Source of the DNA: Sergeia podlipaevii
Lineage: Eukaryota > Euglenozoa > Kinetoplastea > Trypanosomatida > Trypanosomatidae
Reading direction: 5' to 3'
Length of the DNA: 26,483 nucleotides
Assembly: GCA_030849805.1 (NCBI GenBank)
Contig: JASANZ010001946.1
Span: forward strand, 1-26,483
Shown in pieces: positions 7,759-16,991 of the stretch (position 1 is the first letter of the stretch; each line of letters starts with the position of its first letter). The translations under genes were made by a program, and so were the position numbers. The notes under the pieces were generated by a model. That model saw nothing but the letters and a program-made list of their open reading frames with translations. It did not search any database and was not told the DNA's origin.

Positions 7759-9345
7759 ATGCAGGAAGTGAAAAAGACGCTCACCACGAAGCTGCGATCA
7801 AGCGACGGCGCGAGCGACATCTGTGATATGACCACCACGCTCAGTACTGACTTTTTTCTCAATGAAAATGAGACGCTAAACTCCTCTGGTCGTGTCTTTG
7901 TCACGAATTTGAGTGGTGCGTGTAGAACAAAGCTCACAGATGACCTTCTTCTTGGAGTAGCAAAAAGTGTTAGAGGAGCGATACAGATTTTTGTCGCGCC
8001 GCAGTGGATTCGGCAAGTCGTCTCTATTGTGACCAAGCGAGACTACACCAGGCTGTCAGAGCGAAGGATACAACAGCCAGGCTATAACAAGGACACAGTG
8101 TGCTGGGGCAACCCCGCCGCGGACGTGCCGACCCCTGATGCAGGGGGAATCATAAAAAGAACATCATTTTTTGTATCAGTAACTGCGCGCGCGGTGGAAA
8201 CGGTCACCTTTCAGCCACTGAATGCAGAACGGTCAGATCTTGTGTCGATGCCAAAGAAGAAATGCGTGCCTGATAACGAGGAGGATGCGAATGAGAAAAG
8301 CAGTAGGATATGTCCTCATGATGACGAAGAGGGAAAAATCGCAGCCTATTTGGGTATTGTGCGCGAGCATGAATATCAACTTGCTCTGCAGATACTCAAC
8401 GTCCTGCAGTCGCTGTCCACGCTGTATCAGCGTCGTCCTTCTACGGAAGAAGGTGTAGTGCCGGCTGGCGAGAATGCTGGACGACGGATCAGCCTACCAG
8501 AGTTCTCAGACGACCCAAACCCCTCCTCATCTACTAGGCCGCGTCCGATGCTCCAAGTGAATGAAGAACTCGAGGTACCTGTGTATCAAGTATTAGTGTC
8601 TGCTGAGGACAACGCCTCCACGCGGATATGCCGTATCGCCACTTTTACTAACGCCATCACCCGAGCGTGCGTCCACCCATCCTTCTCTGAGATGCAGGAC
8701 ACCACGTTGCTACTTGAAGGCTTGCGATTGCTTGTGTTCTCTCAGCAGCGTGGTAGTGAAAACTGGTGGACCGAGTTGCTAGAGGCGCTTCTCCAACTTG
8801 CGAGGGTGATCAGTAATGAAGACGGCAAAAATATGAGGAGAAGGGACACGAAGGGCAGCAGAAAGAAGGAAGAAGCATGCATCAGTGCTGACACGCGCAT
8901 CTCTCTCTTTTTGCCAGAGCGTGAAGCGGCGCGCAACCTGGCACGACTAGCGTTAGCAAAGGCGAAGGCAACGGTTAGCAGGGAGAGCGTCATCGTCCCC
9001 ACTTCCTCAGAGGAGAGTTCAGCTTCCTCTCCTCCACTTCAAGTGGAACACATTCAATCCAGCATGCTTGTGCACTGCATGGAGGGCAGATCTCGTAGTC
9101 CCGCCACGGTCATGTATTACTTCATGGACGAATACAAAGTGCTCATACGAGAAGTTGCAAAACGTCTCTTGGCGGAGGATACCGAGCTAGTGAGGCAGCA
9201 AACGGCGGATAGTCAGTTATGGACCGTTTCCTATGGGAAGTTTTTCGCCGCAATGCAAAAAGCTCGTCCTCAGATGATGCCAAACATGTGCTTCCTGATG
9301 GAGCTGAGTACGGCATGGCGGCGGTGGATTCAAACATCTATGTAA
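7759..9345 (+). CDS. Dual-specificity phosphatase-like protein with interrupted domain
   Basis: 528 aa from the ATG at 7759; the open frame back to 7660 has no ATG. Residues 434-453 hold VHCMEGRSRSP, a full CX5R phosphatase loop with nucleophile Cys440 and Arg446, followed by a TVMYYFM helix as in dual-specificity phosphatases. An N-terminal segment (residues 44-80, containing RVFVTNLSGA and QIFVAP) resembles the first strands of that fold. Between them lie roughly 300 extra residues, charged and Ser/Pro-rich in places (for example 170-190, 240-265 and 355-372). Asp378 in SADTR is one candidate general acid, but its place is uncertain. The protein is much longer than minimal phosphatases of this class (about 150-200 aa). 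It would remove phosphate from phospho-Ser/Thr/Tyr or another substrate. Substrate and partner are unknown, and the upstream kinase is only a neighbour. Confidence 0.8.
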   Translation: MQEVKKTLTTKLRSSDGASDICDMTTTLSTDFFLNENETLNSSGRVFVTNLSGACRTKLTDDLLLGVAKSVRGAIQIFVAPQWIRQVVSIVTKRDYTRLSERRIQQPGYNKDTVCWGNPAADVPTPDAGGIIKRTSFFVSVTARAVETVTFQPLNAERSDLVSMPKKKCVPDNEEDANEKSSRICPHDDEEGKIAAYLGIVREHEYQLALQILNVLQSLSTLYQRRPSTEEGVVPAGENAGRRISLPEFSDDPNPSSSTRPRPMLQVNEELEVPVYQVLVSAEDNASTRICRIATFTNAITRACVHPSFSEMQDTTLLLEGLRLLVFSQQRGSENWWTELLEALLQLARVISNEDGKNMRRRDTKGSRKKEEACISADTRISLFLPEREAARNLARLALAKAKATVSRESVIVPTSSEESSASSPPLQVEHIQSSMLVHCMEGRSRSPATVMYYFMDEYKVLIREVAKRLLAEDTELVRQQTADSQLWTVSYGKFFAAMQKARPQMMPNMCFLMELSTAWRRWIQTSM

Positions 9346-10179
9346 GGAGAAAAGGAGACATCACTTCGTCTTATTTGCTTGTTTGTTTTTTTCTTATTTA
9401 CTGTGCTCTCAAGAGAGGGAGAAATGGATAAGGAGGAGAGATAAGATGATTATATGGAGGAGGCCAATATTGTTGAGAGGCTTCTTCTCCGTCACGATCA
9501 TCTTTGTTGCCATTTTCTTTTTTTTGTTGTATGTTTTATGATGGTCATCTACTACTTGTATATTCACACTTGATTTCTGACCTGTTTATTAACACTTTTA
9601 TAATAGGTCAAAAAAAAAAAAAAAATTTCCATTCCTCAGCTTGTTGTGAGTACTGGAAACTTTTTTTTTTGATTTTGCTTATTATACTATACAGCTCTTC
9701 CATCCTCAAAAATACTACGTTGAAAAAAAAAAAAAAATAGTGTGGAGGAAAAATAGCTGCGTTTTGCCTGGGATGATTTTCTCCTTCCTACTCAATAGGG
9801 AAGGGAATGAATGATGAACAGACAATAATGTGTAATGCTAAGAGATTTCCCAGAGAAATTTTTTTTTTTTTTTTTGGGAAGGGATGTAGGGTACGCGAAA
9901 ACCAATCTCTCTCTCTCTCTCCGTATAATGATCATAACACAAAAGAGCTACGTAAATCCTTTTTTTTCTGTCATTTTTTTTTTTCTGTCATCTTACTCTA
10001 CTCTCTGTTTACTATTATTTTTCCTTTTTTTGGGGGAAATGAACATTGGGTCCCTCTGCACTCTCATTAAAAAAAAAAAAAAAAGGATGTAGATGCAAAG
10101 ATAACTTTTGCTTACATATCTATATATACACATTCTCAGTTTTTTTTCTATTTTTTGAGAAAGTAGGTGGCACGTGCGC
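9346..10179 (+). other. Intergenic region, phosphatase 3' UTR and C2CD5-like 5' UTR
   Basis: T-rich DNA with three long A homopolymers (about 9610-9625, 9723-9737 and 10069-10084), a T homopolymer near 9860-9875 and a CT repeat near 9906-9921. The frames 9504-9740 and 9807-10092 run through these homopolymers and show no family features. I see no gene. Confidence 0.65.
10140..10159 (+). promoter_or_regulatory. Probable trans-splice acceptor of the C2CD5-like gene
   Basis: A 17-base T-rich tract at 10140-10156 is followed immediately by AG at 10158-10159, only 20 nt before the ATG at 10180. The preceding AG at 10138-10139 lies upstream of the tract. Confidence 0.6.
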
Positions 10180-13100
10180 ATGGCAACGCTCAAGGTAGTC
10201 GTCCATGAGGCCCGAGACCTCCCAGTGATGAATCGGGCCAGCGGCCTCGCTGATCCCTACGTCAATCTCAAGCTAGATGATATGGAACACACCACCGAGA
10301 TTGCTTGGCACACGCGTCATCCGGTCTGGGGTCGTGACTTCCGCTTTGACGTTCCCGACCTCTTTGTTCTCCAAGAGGACCCACTAGAGGTACGCGTGTA
10401 TGATCACGATATCATCAGCCGCGATGACATCATCGGGATCATTCTTTTTGATTGTAACACGGTGCTTTATCGCTCGAGTCCAACTATTAGTGGATGGTTT
10501 CCTCTACACGATACACGTGGAGGCATCCACGGAGACATACGCATGACGATCTCGGTGAAGTTTCACGCAGCCGACAACCCGCTTGCGCCGTGCGTGCCCG
10601 AGCGCTACGTACATAGGCTCTTCGTCGGTGGTGGTGGCGGCGGTGCAGAGGGAGGAGCTGGTGATGCAACAGCACTGGCATCGTCATTTCCTATGATGCT
10701 TGGGAGTGGCAGCGTTGACAAGGATAACCTCCACTCCCATCATCGTCAGCAGCGTCGCCTTCAACGTCAAGACAAGAACAAGAGGAGGCATAGCAAGGAG
10801 TCCTCCATAGCAACAGCAACCGCGAAAGCGTCCATCTCCGGACTTGGTGATCCCATGACTGGCAATAGCATTGCTGGTCAGCCACAACAGGAGCAGCAAC
10901 CGCAGCACGGCCCTGATGCCGCTCCCGAAGGGTTGGCAAGCTCAGCTGCAAGCGGAAATGCCTCTGGCATCCACAACGCCAGTGCTCCAGCAGCAGCAGT
11001 TCCTAGTGCCCCAGCACTTCCCCTCCTGGTAGAGCAGGACTTGGCGCCAGTGCAGGCTGCTCGCGCTCAGCATCCCACGTTAGCTGCTGAAGAAGAGGGC
11101 GTGTTTATTTTTAGTGTCTGGCGGCTTGACCCTGCGGTGTTTCGCGTGGAGTCAACCCAGACGATGGTGGAAGAGCTCATTGTGAAAGCGGACCCCGAGC
11201 ACTCTCGACTGACAACGCTGCGCAGTAACCGATCAACCAATGAAGCGCGGCTTCTGCAACTGTTTAAGCTGAGCGGCAAGGTGCGCCGTCAACTCGCACG
11301 TAAAGTTGTGGAGCTTGGCTGCAATGCAGTTCTTGGTTACGCGGAGGAGTTCGATATGGAGCAGAGCTGTATCGTCGTGCGCGCCTACGGTACTCCCTGC
11401 GTGCTCTCCGTAGTGCGGTACGTGGACAGCAGTCTGGGGAGCCTGCTCCGTACCAGTTCTCAACTGCTGGCAACCTCCACTGCAGGTAGTGCGGGGTTCA
11501 GCGCGGTGGCGCAGAAAGCGCTCCGCCTCACCAACAGCCCCCAGCACACTACTCATGGCATCCCAACCACAGGGGTGGAGGGCGGTTGGGCCAGCACGAT
11601 GGCCCTCCCACCTTCAGTGGCTTATCCTGTGGACAGTAACAACAACGTCACCTCTGGTCCAGCCTCACCGGCCGCTTCGCATGCCTTGTCAGCGCTCGCG
11701 AGTAGTTTCCCTCTCAGTGGCAGCGGCGACAATCATCCTCCCCAACATCACCTCACTGTCGACGCAAGACCCTATATTGTGGTGGATGGCGGCAGCGGTA
11801 CGCCTTCCCCGGCGAGTTCGCCCAAGACGCTCATGGGCGGCAGCAACTCAACTGCACATCCACATCTGTCTCTTCAATATGCAGATACTATTGCCTACGC
11901 TGCAGCAGCTGCGGCAGCAGCAGCAGTGGTGGCCAACACCTCGATCAACACTCCGCTCTCTGGACCGTCCCCGGCGCTCAAAGCGGTAGACAGCCTCGCT
12001 GGAGGCGGTACGTTCGGAGTGCAGAATGCGGGAGAGCTTCAAGTGGCGCAGCCACTACCCTCTTCATCACCAGGGCTGCCTCAGTCTCTCCAACAGCAGC
12101 AAGTTCCCCGTGCGACGGTACTGATCCTCACCGTGAAGGACCTCCCCTCTGGGTGCATCCAGCACATTGGCGGTCATATCTGCGCTCGCTCGGTTAAAAT
12201 TGTGTCCAAGGTCAAGTCCAAGCAGATGGTATCGCAGGAGCGTGATGCGTGGTGGATGGAGCTCCGCGAGGAGCTGCGCGCCAACGCACGCGCGTTTCAT
12301 TGTAACGCCATCCTTGGCTACGAGGAGGAAACGGATTACCACGAAGACGTCGTGGTGCTCTCGCTTTATGGCACCGCGGTCATGCTAGACCCCACGCTGG
12401 TATCACTGCGTGCAGGGCCGGACTTTGCCTATAAGCGAGCGTGTGAGCGGGTCGAGACACGCAGAAACTGCTCCTTATTGCACCTGTATAATGGGTCTCA
12501 CCGCCGCGCTGCACTGGCAAGCGATGTAGGTGAATTCATCCACTTCAGTATGTGTGGCTTGTGTCATCGTCATCCTGTGCCGGAGGTCCTGCTGGCGTCT
12601 TGTGCGATCCCGGTGGATGTCACCTGCGAAGGCCCAAGTCCGCGTCTGGTGCAGGTAACAGTGTCCAAATACAAGCGGGACGTGCGTGGGGTTGACTTAG
12701 CAGTTGCTATTTCTCAGGCTCTGCCATATATTGAGTTTGCTCTTCATAGGCAGCTGCTCTTCCACCTGAGACTATTTGGCATGAACGCATGCCTTTGCAT
12801 TCGCGTTTCGGTCGTTGTTGGGCCCAACTCTATCATTGGTACGCTGAGTGGCACGGCGTGTAGGCTGGCGGGCCTCCCGATCCCCACGCTGCCACGCGTG
12901 CAAGTGGTGGATGCAGCGATCGCGCACAAGGACACGGTGGTGCGGCTGAAGGATGTTATTGCCAAGCGGAGGCGAATAAAGAAGCGCGGCTTTAACAACA
13001 ACAACAATAACATGGCCAGTGCGTCTGGGAGCAACCCGCAATCGCCCTCTAGAGGCAGCGGTACGGCCACCTCTAGCAACAGAAGTAGCAGTACTAACAG

Positions 13101-16100
13101 CAGCAGTTCCTCGTCATCGACATCTTCGTCGGCATCATTGCCAGAATCGTCACCACCAACGACGTCTCGCGGCAAGCAACAGCAACGCTCGCGTGCTCGT
13201 GGTCATCGTCGGAAGCGCCGCACACCTACCACCAACTCTCCATCCTCTCCGTCCTTCTCTCAGTCTGCTCGCTCAGGGTCATCTCCTTCGACCTCTTCAA
13301 TCTCTACAAGTTTATCTCGGTCACGCAGGAGCTGCCCCTCAGGCCACTCATGGCTTTCCTCAGCCAAGTCAGACAGCGAGGAGGAAGACGATGCCATTTA
13401 TCAGACCGCGGACGTCGCCATGAACGCGGGGAGGAGCAAAGTGGCGGATTACGTGGTGATGGTGGATGACGAGGAGGAGGCGGACATGATGCGTGGCATG
13501 GCAGGCGATACAACATTTGAAGATAGTATACTGCTGACCGTGCCGTATGTGCCTGATGAGTGCACCGCTATATTCGATCGTCAGGACAGAGTGATGCTCA
13601 ACCGTCGCTTCGTATTTAGCTCTGGTGGTGTGGTGTCAGACAGGATCTATTGCGGTGGGCTCGGAGTTGGTGGGGCCGTTGGCGACGGTGTGGGTGGCGT
13701 GGTGGGTGTCGGAGGCGGCGCTAGAGGACCCTGCAGCATGGCTGGCAGCGGTCTAGATGGCGATGGGAGCCTCTACACCAACTTGATGGGTGGTGATGGT
13801 GGTAGTGGACCTCCGCGCATCACTACGCGACAGCTGAATGACTGTCTTGCAGATGCAAAGCGCGCCTTTGTCCAGCGTGTGTGCCGCATCGCACAAGGGC
13901 ACGACCCAACCCCTGAGGTGGTGAAGGTGTTTGACTTCCGTGTGGTCTTTTTCCTTAAGCCTAACTCCTCGGACTTACATCTGCGGCTTGAAGGGTCCTT
14001 GATGCTCTCCACCGCGCAAGGGAGAAGACGGATGGAGCGGCTTCGTGGTGCTTCTTTTCATGAGTGCTTGAGGCACTCTGTGGAGTCCTTGCCTTCTTCT
14101 GTGCAGCCCCTTGCACGGGGGAACATGGCGGGCTCACAAAACAGAGGGAACGCCACTGCTGGAGGCGGGGGTCTTGCCAACGCTGCTTCAGGCTCCTTCA
14201 ACAGCGTTGTGGCCGCGGCCGCGGCGGTGCGGAGCTTTGGAAGTGCTTCTGCGGACGAGCGTGCGATTCTCTCCCTTCTCCCAAGCTTTCCGGAGTCTTC
14301 GCTGGTGGCTGCTGCGGTGGCCGCAGCGGCGGCGGCAGCAGCAGCAGCAGCTACATCGCAACAGCAACAAGCACAAGCTAGCAGTATTGTTACACCAGGC
14401 CATCGTTGCCAGCACCAGCACAACAACAACTACCATCCTCGTCGTCGACACTCACAACAACAGCATTGTACAAACAAACACGGTCACACGCAAGGCAACA
14501 ACGAAAGCGCTAGCTATGAACGAGGAGGTAGTGAAGGGGTTCATAGCAATCAGCAGCAACGTCACAGCACCACGAGCTCGTCCATGCGCTCAAGCGTCTG
14601 TGGTCCAGGCCGCGATGAGGGGAGCTTTGCTTCGAAGGGTCCACAACAACAACAACAAATACTCTTGCCGGCGGACTCTACCATGCTCACTGCAGGGAGC
14701 GCCTTTGAGGAGAGACGCCTCAGTTTGCATGGCTCTCCGCTCACGAATACCTCCGGGCTTACAACTGCAGCGGCAGCAGCAGGAACAGGAACATCACTAC
14801 CTTATTCCTCTTTTTATATTACAGGCGGAGCGGCGGCAGCACCATCAGCAGCCGCTGTCTCAGCTTTTCACGATACTCATCAACTCGTTTACAAGTTTTT
14901 CTGCCAGCTCTTTACCAATATAAACGCACCCTTTCCGCTTCCCTACGTACTAGACTACAGCATGCCGCCGCTAAAGCAATGGGCGAGCGGCGGCAGTAGT
15001 GGCGCCGGAGGACTTGATGGAGGAGAAAACAGGGACGGAGAAGGAGAAGGTGTCAGAGCGGACGACGATGGCGCCGGTGGCATTGGCGGTGGCGGTGGTG
15101 GTGTTGGCCGCTTCTCTGATTCTCGCACGGACTACGTCACCAGCTATACAGACTACTGCAAGAAGAGAAGCTCGCGCACTGGGGCTGTGTCGCGCAACAT
15201 TCGAGTCTTCTTTTCCTCCGTGGGGAACTCTCTTCGCGGTCTTATGGGAAAAGCCTCTGGTGCAGGTGGCGGAGCGGGAGGCGGTGGCAGCGGACGACGC
15301 GACAACCTTTCCTTCAGCGGCGCCACCTACGCTGGCAGCGGACTTCACTCTACTTTTGACATGTCAAGGAAGAATGGTGGTGGTGATGGTGGTCTGAGGG
15401 ACGCAGCTGCCGGGGCCGCGATGGCGGATCTGCTTTTACATCAGCCCATTCATCGCCTCCCCTCTGACCTTGACGCTCTCACAGATGAGAATATTATGTC
15501 ACCGCCCGTGGTGGTCACCTCGCTCGACTACGTGGCTGGTCAAGGCGTCGTGCGGTACCTCGGTCGTCTTTCTCAGCATTTTATTCGGGACGCCAACGAT
15601 GTCGAGACAGGCGATCAACTTGGTGCGTTTTTTCTTAAGACAGAAGTTGAGGTTCACTGCTGCGTGCTGGCGCTTGTCCGCTTAATGGGGGGTAATGCGC
15701 TGCTCAAGCACCGCGTCACGTACCACGAGATGTGCGACATGGACGGCTCAGGTGGGGCATTCATCTTTGCCACCGTGACGGGCGACGTGGTGCAGACAAC
15801 AGGCTCTGTTTTGGGCGAGATGCAGCCGTTTGAGAAGCGCATCGGATGTGGCAGCGGTAGCGGCATTGCTAGTAGCAGTAATAACAACTGCAGCAGCAGT
15901 GGAAGCAGCACTGTAGCCCCTGGAAACCTCGCTACTGGTCCTGTGGGGGCCATGACGCTGTGGCAGCAGCAACTGTGTAACCACGGGCTTTCTGGTGCTC
16001 AGCGTGAGCGGCGCGGCGGCGGCGGCACCGGGGCTGGAAAGGATGCTCGGCGTCGCAAACGCAGCGGCAGGGCCGGCGGGGAACGTGCAGAAGTAAATAG

Positions 16101-16218
16101 GAAAGGAAAAATGGATGATCACGAAGAAGATACGCGAGTCCCACCCTCTTCGTCGTCCTCAACGTCGTCTGCCGCTTCGTCGTCCACTTCATCCCGCAGT
16201 ATATCCGCACGGAGGTGA
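10180..16218 (+). CDS. Giant C2CD5/CDP138-like C2-domain protein
   Basis: 2012 aa; the ATG at 10180 replaces the in-frame GTG at 10174. An N-terminal C2 domain (residues 1-130) has LPVMNRASGLADPYV, YDHD and SGWFPLHD, closely like animal C2CD5, a calcium/lipid-binding protein of vesicle traffic to the plasma membrane. Conserved C2CD5 modules follow: about 307-417 (VEELIVKADPE, GCNAVLGYAEEFD), 644-740 (HIGGHICARSVK, RDAWW, CNAILGYEEETD), 785-900 (CGLC at 792-795, GMNACLCIRVSVVVGPN) and a C-terminal one at about 1770-1875 (YVAGQGVVRYLGRL). Of the five Asp that bind calcium in the C2 loops, four are seen (D25, D75, D77, D83); the first is Asn18. Long Ala, Gln, Ser, Gly and Asn tracts separate the modules (for example 150-290, 420-640, 940-1085 and 1370-1560), giving about twice the animal length of roughly 1000 aa. 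The family call is strong; calcium binding and membrane traffic are inferred. Confidence 0.88.
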   Translation: MATLKVVVHEARDLPVMNRASGLADPYVNLKLDDMEHTTEIAWHTRHPVWGRDFRFDVPDLFVLQEDPLEVRVYDHDIISRDDIIGIILFDCNTVLYRSSPTISGWFPLHDTRGGIHGDIRMTISVKFHAADNPLAPCVPERYVHRLFVGGGGGGAEGGAGDATALASSFPMMLGSGSVDKDNLHSHHRQQRRLQRQDKNKRRHSKESSIATATAKASISGLGDPMTGNSIAGQPQQEQQPQHGPDAAPEGLASSAASGNASGIHNASAPAAAVPSAPALPLLVEQDLAPVQAARAQHPTLAAEEEGVFIFSVWRLDPAVFRVESTQTMVEELIVKADPEHSRLTTLRSNRSTNEARLLQLFKLSGKVRRQLARKVVELGCNAVLGYAEEFDMEQSCIVVRAYGTPCVLSVVRYVDSSLGSLLRTSSQLLATSTAGSAGFSAVAQKALRLTNSPQHTTHGIPTTGVEGGWASTMALPPSVAYPVDSNNNVTSGPASPAASHALSALASSFPLSGSGDNHPPQHHLTVDARPYIVVDGGSGTPSPASSPKTLMGGSNSTAHPHLSLQYADTIAYAAAAAAAAAVVANTSINTPLSGPSPALKAVDSLAGGGTFGVQNAGELQVAQPLPSSSPGLPQSLQQQQVPRATVLILTVKDLPSGCIQHIGGHICARSVKIVSKVKSKQMVSQERDAWWMELREELRANARAFHCNAILGYEEETDYHEDVVVLSLYGTAVMLDPTLVSLRAGPDFAYKRACERVETRRNCSLLHLYNGSHRRAALASDVGEFIHFSMCGLCHRHPVPEVLLASCAIPVDVTCEGPSPRLVQVTVSKYKRDVRGVDLAVAISQALPYIEFALHRQLLFHLRLFGMNACLCIRVSVVVGPNSIIGTLSGTACRLAGLPIPTLPRVQVVDAAIAHKDTVVRLKDVIAKRRRIKKRGFNNNNNNMASASGSNPQSPSRGSGTATSSNRSSSTNSSSSSSSTSSSASLPESSPPTTSRGKQQQRSRARGHRRKRRTPTTNSPSSPSFSQSARSGSSPSTSSISTSLSRSRRSCPSGHSWLSSAKSDSEEEDDAIYQTADVAMNAGRSKVADYVVMVDDEEEADMMRGMAGDTTFEDSILLTVPYVPDECTAIFDRQDRVMLNRRFVFSSGGVVSDRIYCGGLGVGGAVGDGVGGVVGVGGGARGPCSMAGSGLDGDGSLYTNLMGGDGGSGPPRITTRQLNDCLADAKRAFVQRVCRIAQGHDPTPEVVKVFDFRVVFFLKPNSSDLHLRLEGSLMLSTAQGRRRMERLRGASFHECLRHSVESLPSSVQPLARGNMAGSQNRGNATAGGGGLANAASGSFNSVVAAAAAVRSFGSASADERAILSLLPSFPESSLVAAAVAAAAAAAAAAATSQQQQAQASSIVTPGHRCQHQHNNNYHPRRRHSQQQHCTNKHGHTQGNNESASYERGGSEGVHSNQQQRHSTTSSSMRSSVCGPGRDEGSFASKGPQQQQQILLPADSTMLTAGSAFEERRLSLHGSPLTNTSGLTTAAAAAGTGTSLPYSSFYITGGAAAAPSAAAVSAFHDTHQLVYKFFCQLFTNINAPFPLPYVLDYSMPPLKQWASGGSSGAGGLDGGENRDGEGEGVRADDDGAGGIGGGGGGVGRFSDSRTDYVTSYTDYCKKRSSRTGAVSRNIRVFFSSVGNSLRGLMGKASGAGGGAGGGGSGRRDNLSFSGATYAGSGLHSTFDMSRKNGGGDGGLRDAAAGAAMADLLLHQPIHRLPSDLDALTDENIMSPPVVVTSLDYVAGQGVVRYLGRLSQHFIRDANDVETGDQLGAFFLKTEVEVHCCVLALVRLMGGNALLKHRVTYHEMCDMDGSGGAFIFATVTGDVVQTTGSVLGEMQPFEKRIGCGSGSGIASSSNNNCSSSGSSTVAPGNLATGPVGAMTLWQQQLCNHGLSGAQRERRGGGGTGAGKDARRRKRSGRAGGERAEVNRKGKMDDHEEDTRVPPSSSSSTSSAASSSTSSRSISARR

Positions 16219-16372
16219 GAGCAGCAACCATGGCAATGATAAGGAAGGCAATGGCACCGAAAGACGCCAGCCGTGCTAGACGTGAGTTCAAAAAGAAAAC
16301 GAAAACGTCGTGTTCCTTGCATGCATTTATTTTTGGATCTGTGGGGGATGGACAGAGGACAGTATCTCTGCA

Positions 16373-16383
<11 letters not shown>

Positions 16384-16415
<32 letters not shown>

Positions 16416-16436
16416 ATATATATATATATATATATT
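16384..16436 (+). repeat. TCTA tetranucleotide repeat passing into TA repeat
   Basis: About seven TCTA units lead straight into a TA run of more than ten units, just before the 89-bp duplicated segment. Such sequence commonly stalls assembly. Confidence 0.85.
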
Positions 16437-16501
16437 GAGTTGGTAGTTAAACGCTTTGTTTTTCTATTAGTATTTTCTCAGTGTGTGATTGTGTGATCTT
16501 G
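16413..16501 (+). repeat. 89-bp direct repeat, copy 1
   Basis: Identical over 89 bases to 16503-16591, with one N (16502) between. It starts in the TA run and includes TTGAGTTGGTAGTTAAACGC. Confidence 0.95.
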
Positions 16502-16502
16502 N
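16502..16502. other. Undetermined base (N) joining two identical segments
   Basis: The N separates two perfect copies of the same 89 bases. This is the signature of two contigs joined without merging their overlap. Confidence 0.9.
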
Positions 16503-16591
16503 TATATATATATATATATATATATTGAGTTGGTAGTTAAACGCTTTGTTTTTCTATTAGTATTTTCTCAGTGTGTGATTGTGTGATCTTG
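16503..16591 (+). repeat. 89-bp direct repeat, copy 2
   Basis: Perfect copy of 16413-16501, starting in a TA run and continuing into unique sequence after 16591. Most likely an assembly duplicate. Confidence 0.95.
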
Positions 16592-16786
16592 CTTTGTGCC
16601 ATATTCAATGCATACACAATATAGCATTGTCAAAGGCAATCTATGGGTGAATCGCAATCAATAATATAAAGCGAAAAACAGAGAACGTGAAATGACTTCG
16701 TCATCAGAAAATGAAAACATGGGATGATCTGCTTTGTGATACTATCTGCACAATCAAGCCGGAAGTGTTGAAACATATTCGCTTAC

Positions 16787-16833
16787 TATTCCTTCTTTGC
16801 ATTTTATCTACTCTTCTTCATAAAACATGAAAG
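16787..16833 (+). promoter_or_regulatory. Probable trans-splice acceptor of the orphan mitochondrial-type gene
   Basis: A broken pyrimidine tract (about 16787-16820) precedes the first AG at 16832-16833. Splicing here gives a leader of about 69 nt that includes an overlapping upstream ORF starting at 16872. Later AGs at 16836, 16846 and 16850 are also possible. Confidence 0.45.
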
Positions 16834-16871
16834 CAGCCCAATCAAGAGGCTAGAGACAGTGCAGCATATAT

Positions 16872-16991
16872 ATGTCAACTGACGTTGAAGAGCCACGGAA
16901 TTATGCGCCGACTATGCTCACGAGGCTGTGCGGCTACTGCGGCGATCATAATTTCTTTTCGATATCTGCTTCATTCAGAAGAAGGCAGTAG
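16872..16991 (+). other. Upstream ORF (39 codons) overlapping the start of the next gene
   Basis: ATG at 16872, stop TAG at 16989-16991, in a different frame from the main ATG at 16903. It covers the first 29-30 codons of the main gene. The peptide has a CGYCGDH segment but no recognised family. If it is in the mRNA, ribosomes starting here would bypass the main ATG. It could also mean that the true mRNA start lies closer to 16903. Confidence 0.4.

Larger units (their letters stand above)
16219..16902 (+). other. Intergenic region with an assembly join
   Basis: Contains a TCTA tetranucleotide repeat, TA runs, a perfect 89-bp direct repeat around one N, and then about 280 bases (16600-16880) that are less repetitive than other spacers here. 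I looked in that last part for a C/D-box snoRNA or tRNA and found no convincing set of boxes or cloverleaf. No gene is called. Confidence 0.6.

Noticed and set aside
10174..10179. GTG as start of the C2CD5-like gene
   Set aside because: Nuclear genes of this group start at ATG; the ATG two codons later begins exactly at the C2 domain.
14111..14923. 270-codon + strand frame inside the C2CD5-like gene
   Set aside because: Alternate frame of a low-complexity CAG/CAA/GCG-rich segment; the in-frame gene continues on both sides with conserved modules.
16600..16880. Possible C/D-box snoRNA in the less repetitive spacer
   Set aside because: ATGATC and CTG-like strings occur, but not a proper spaced C, D', C', D set with a terminal stem.
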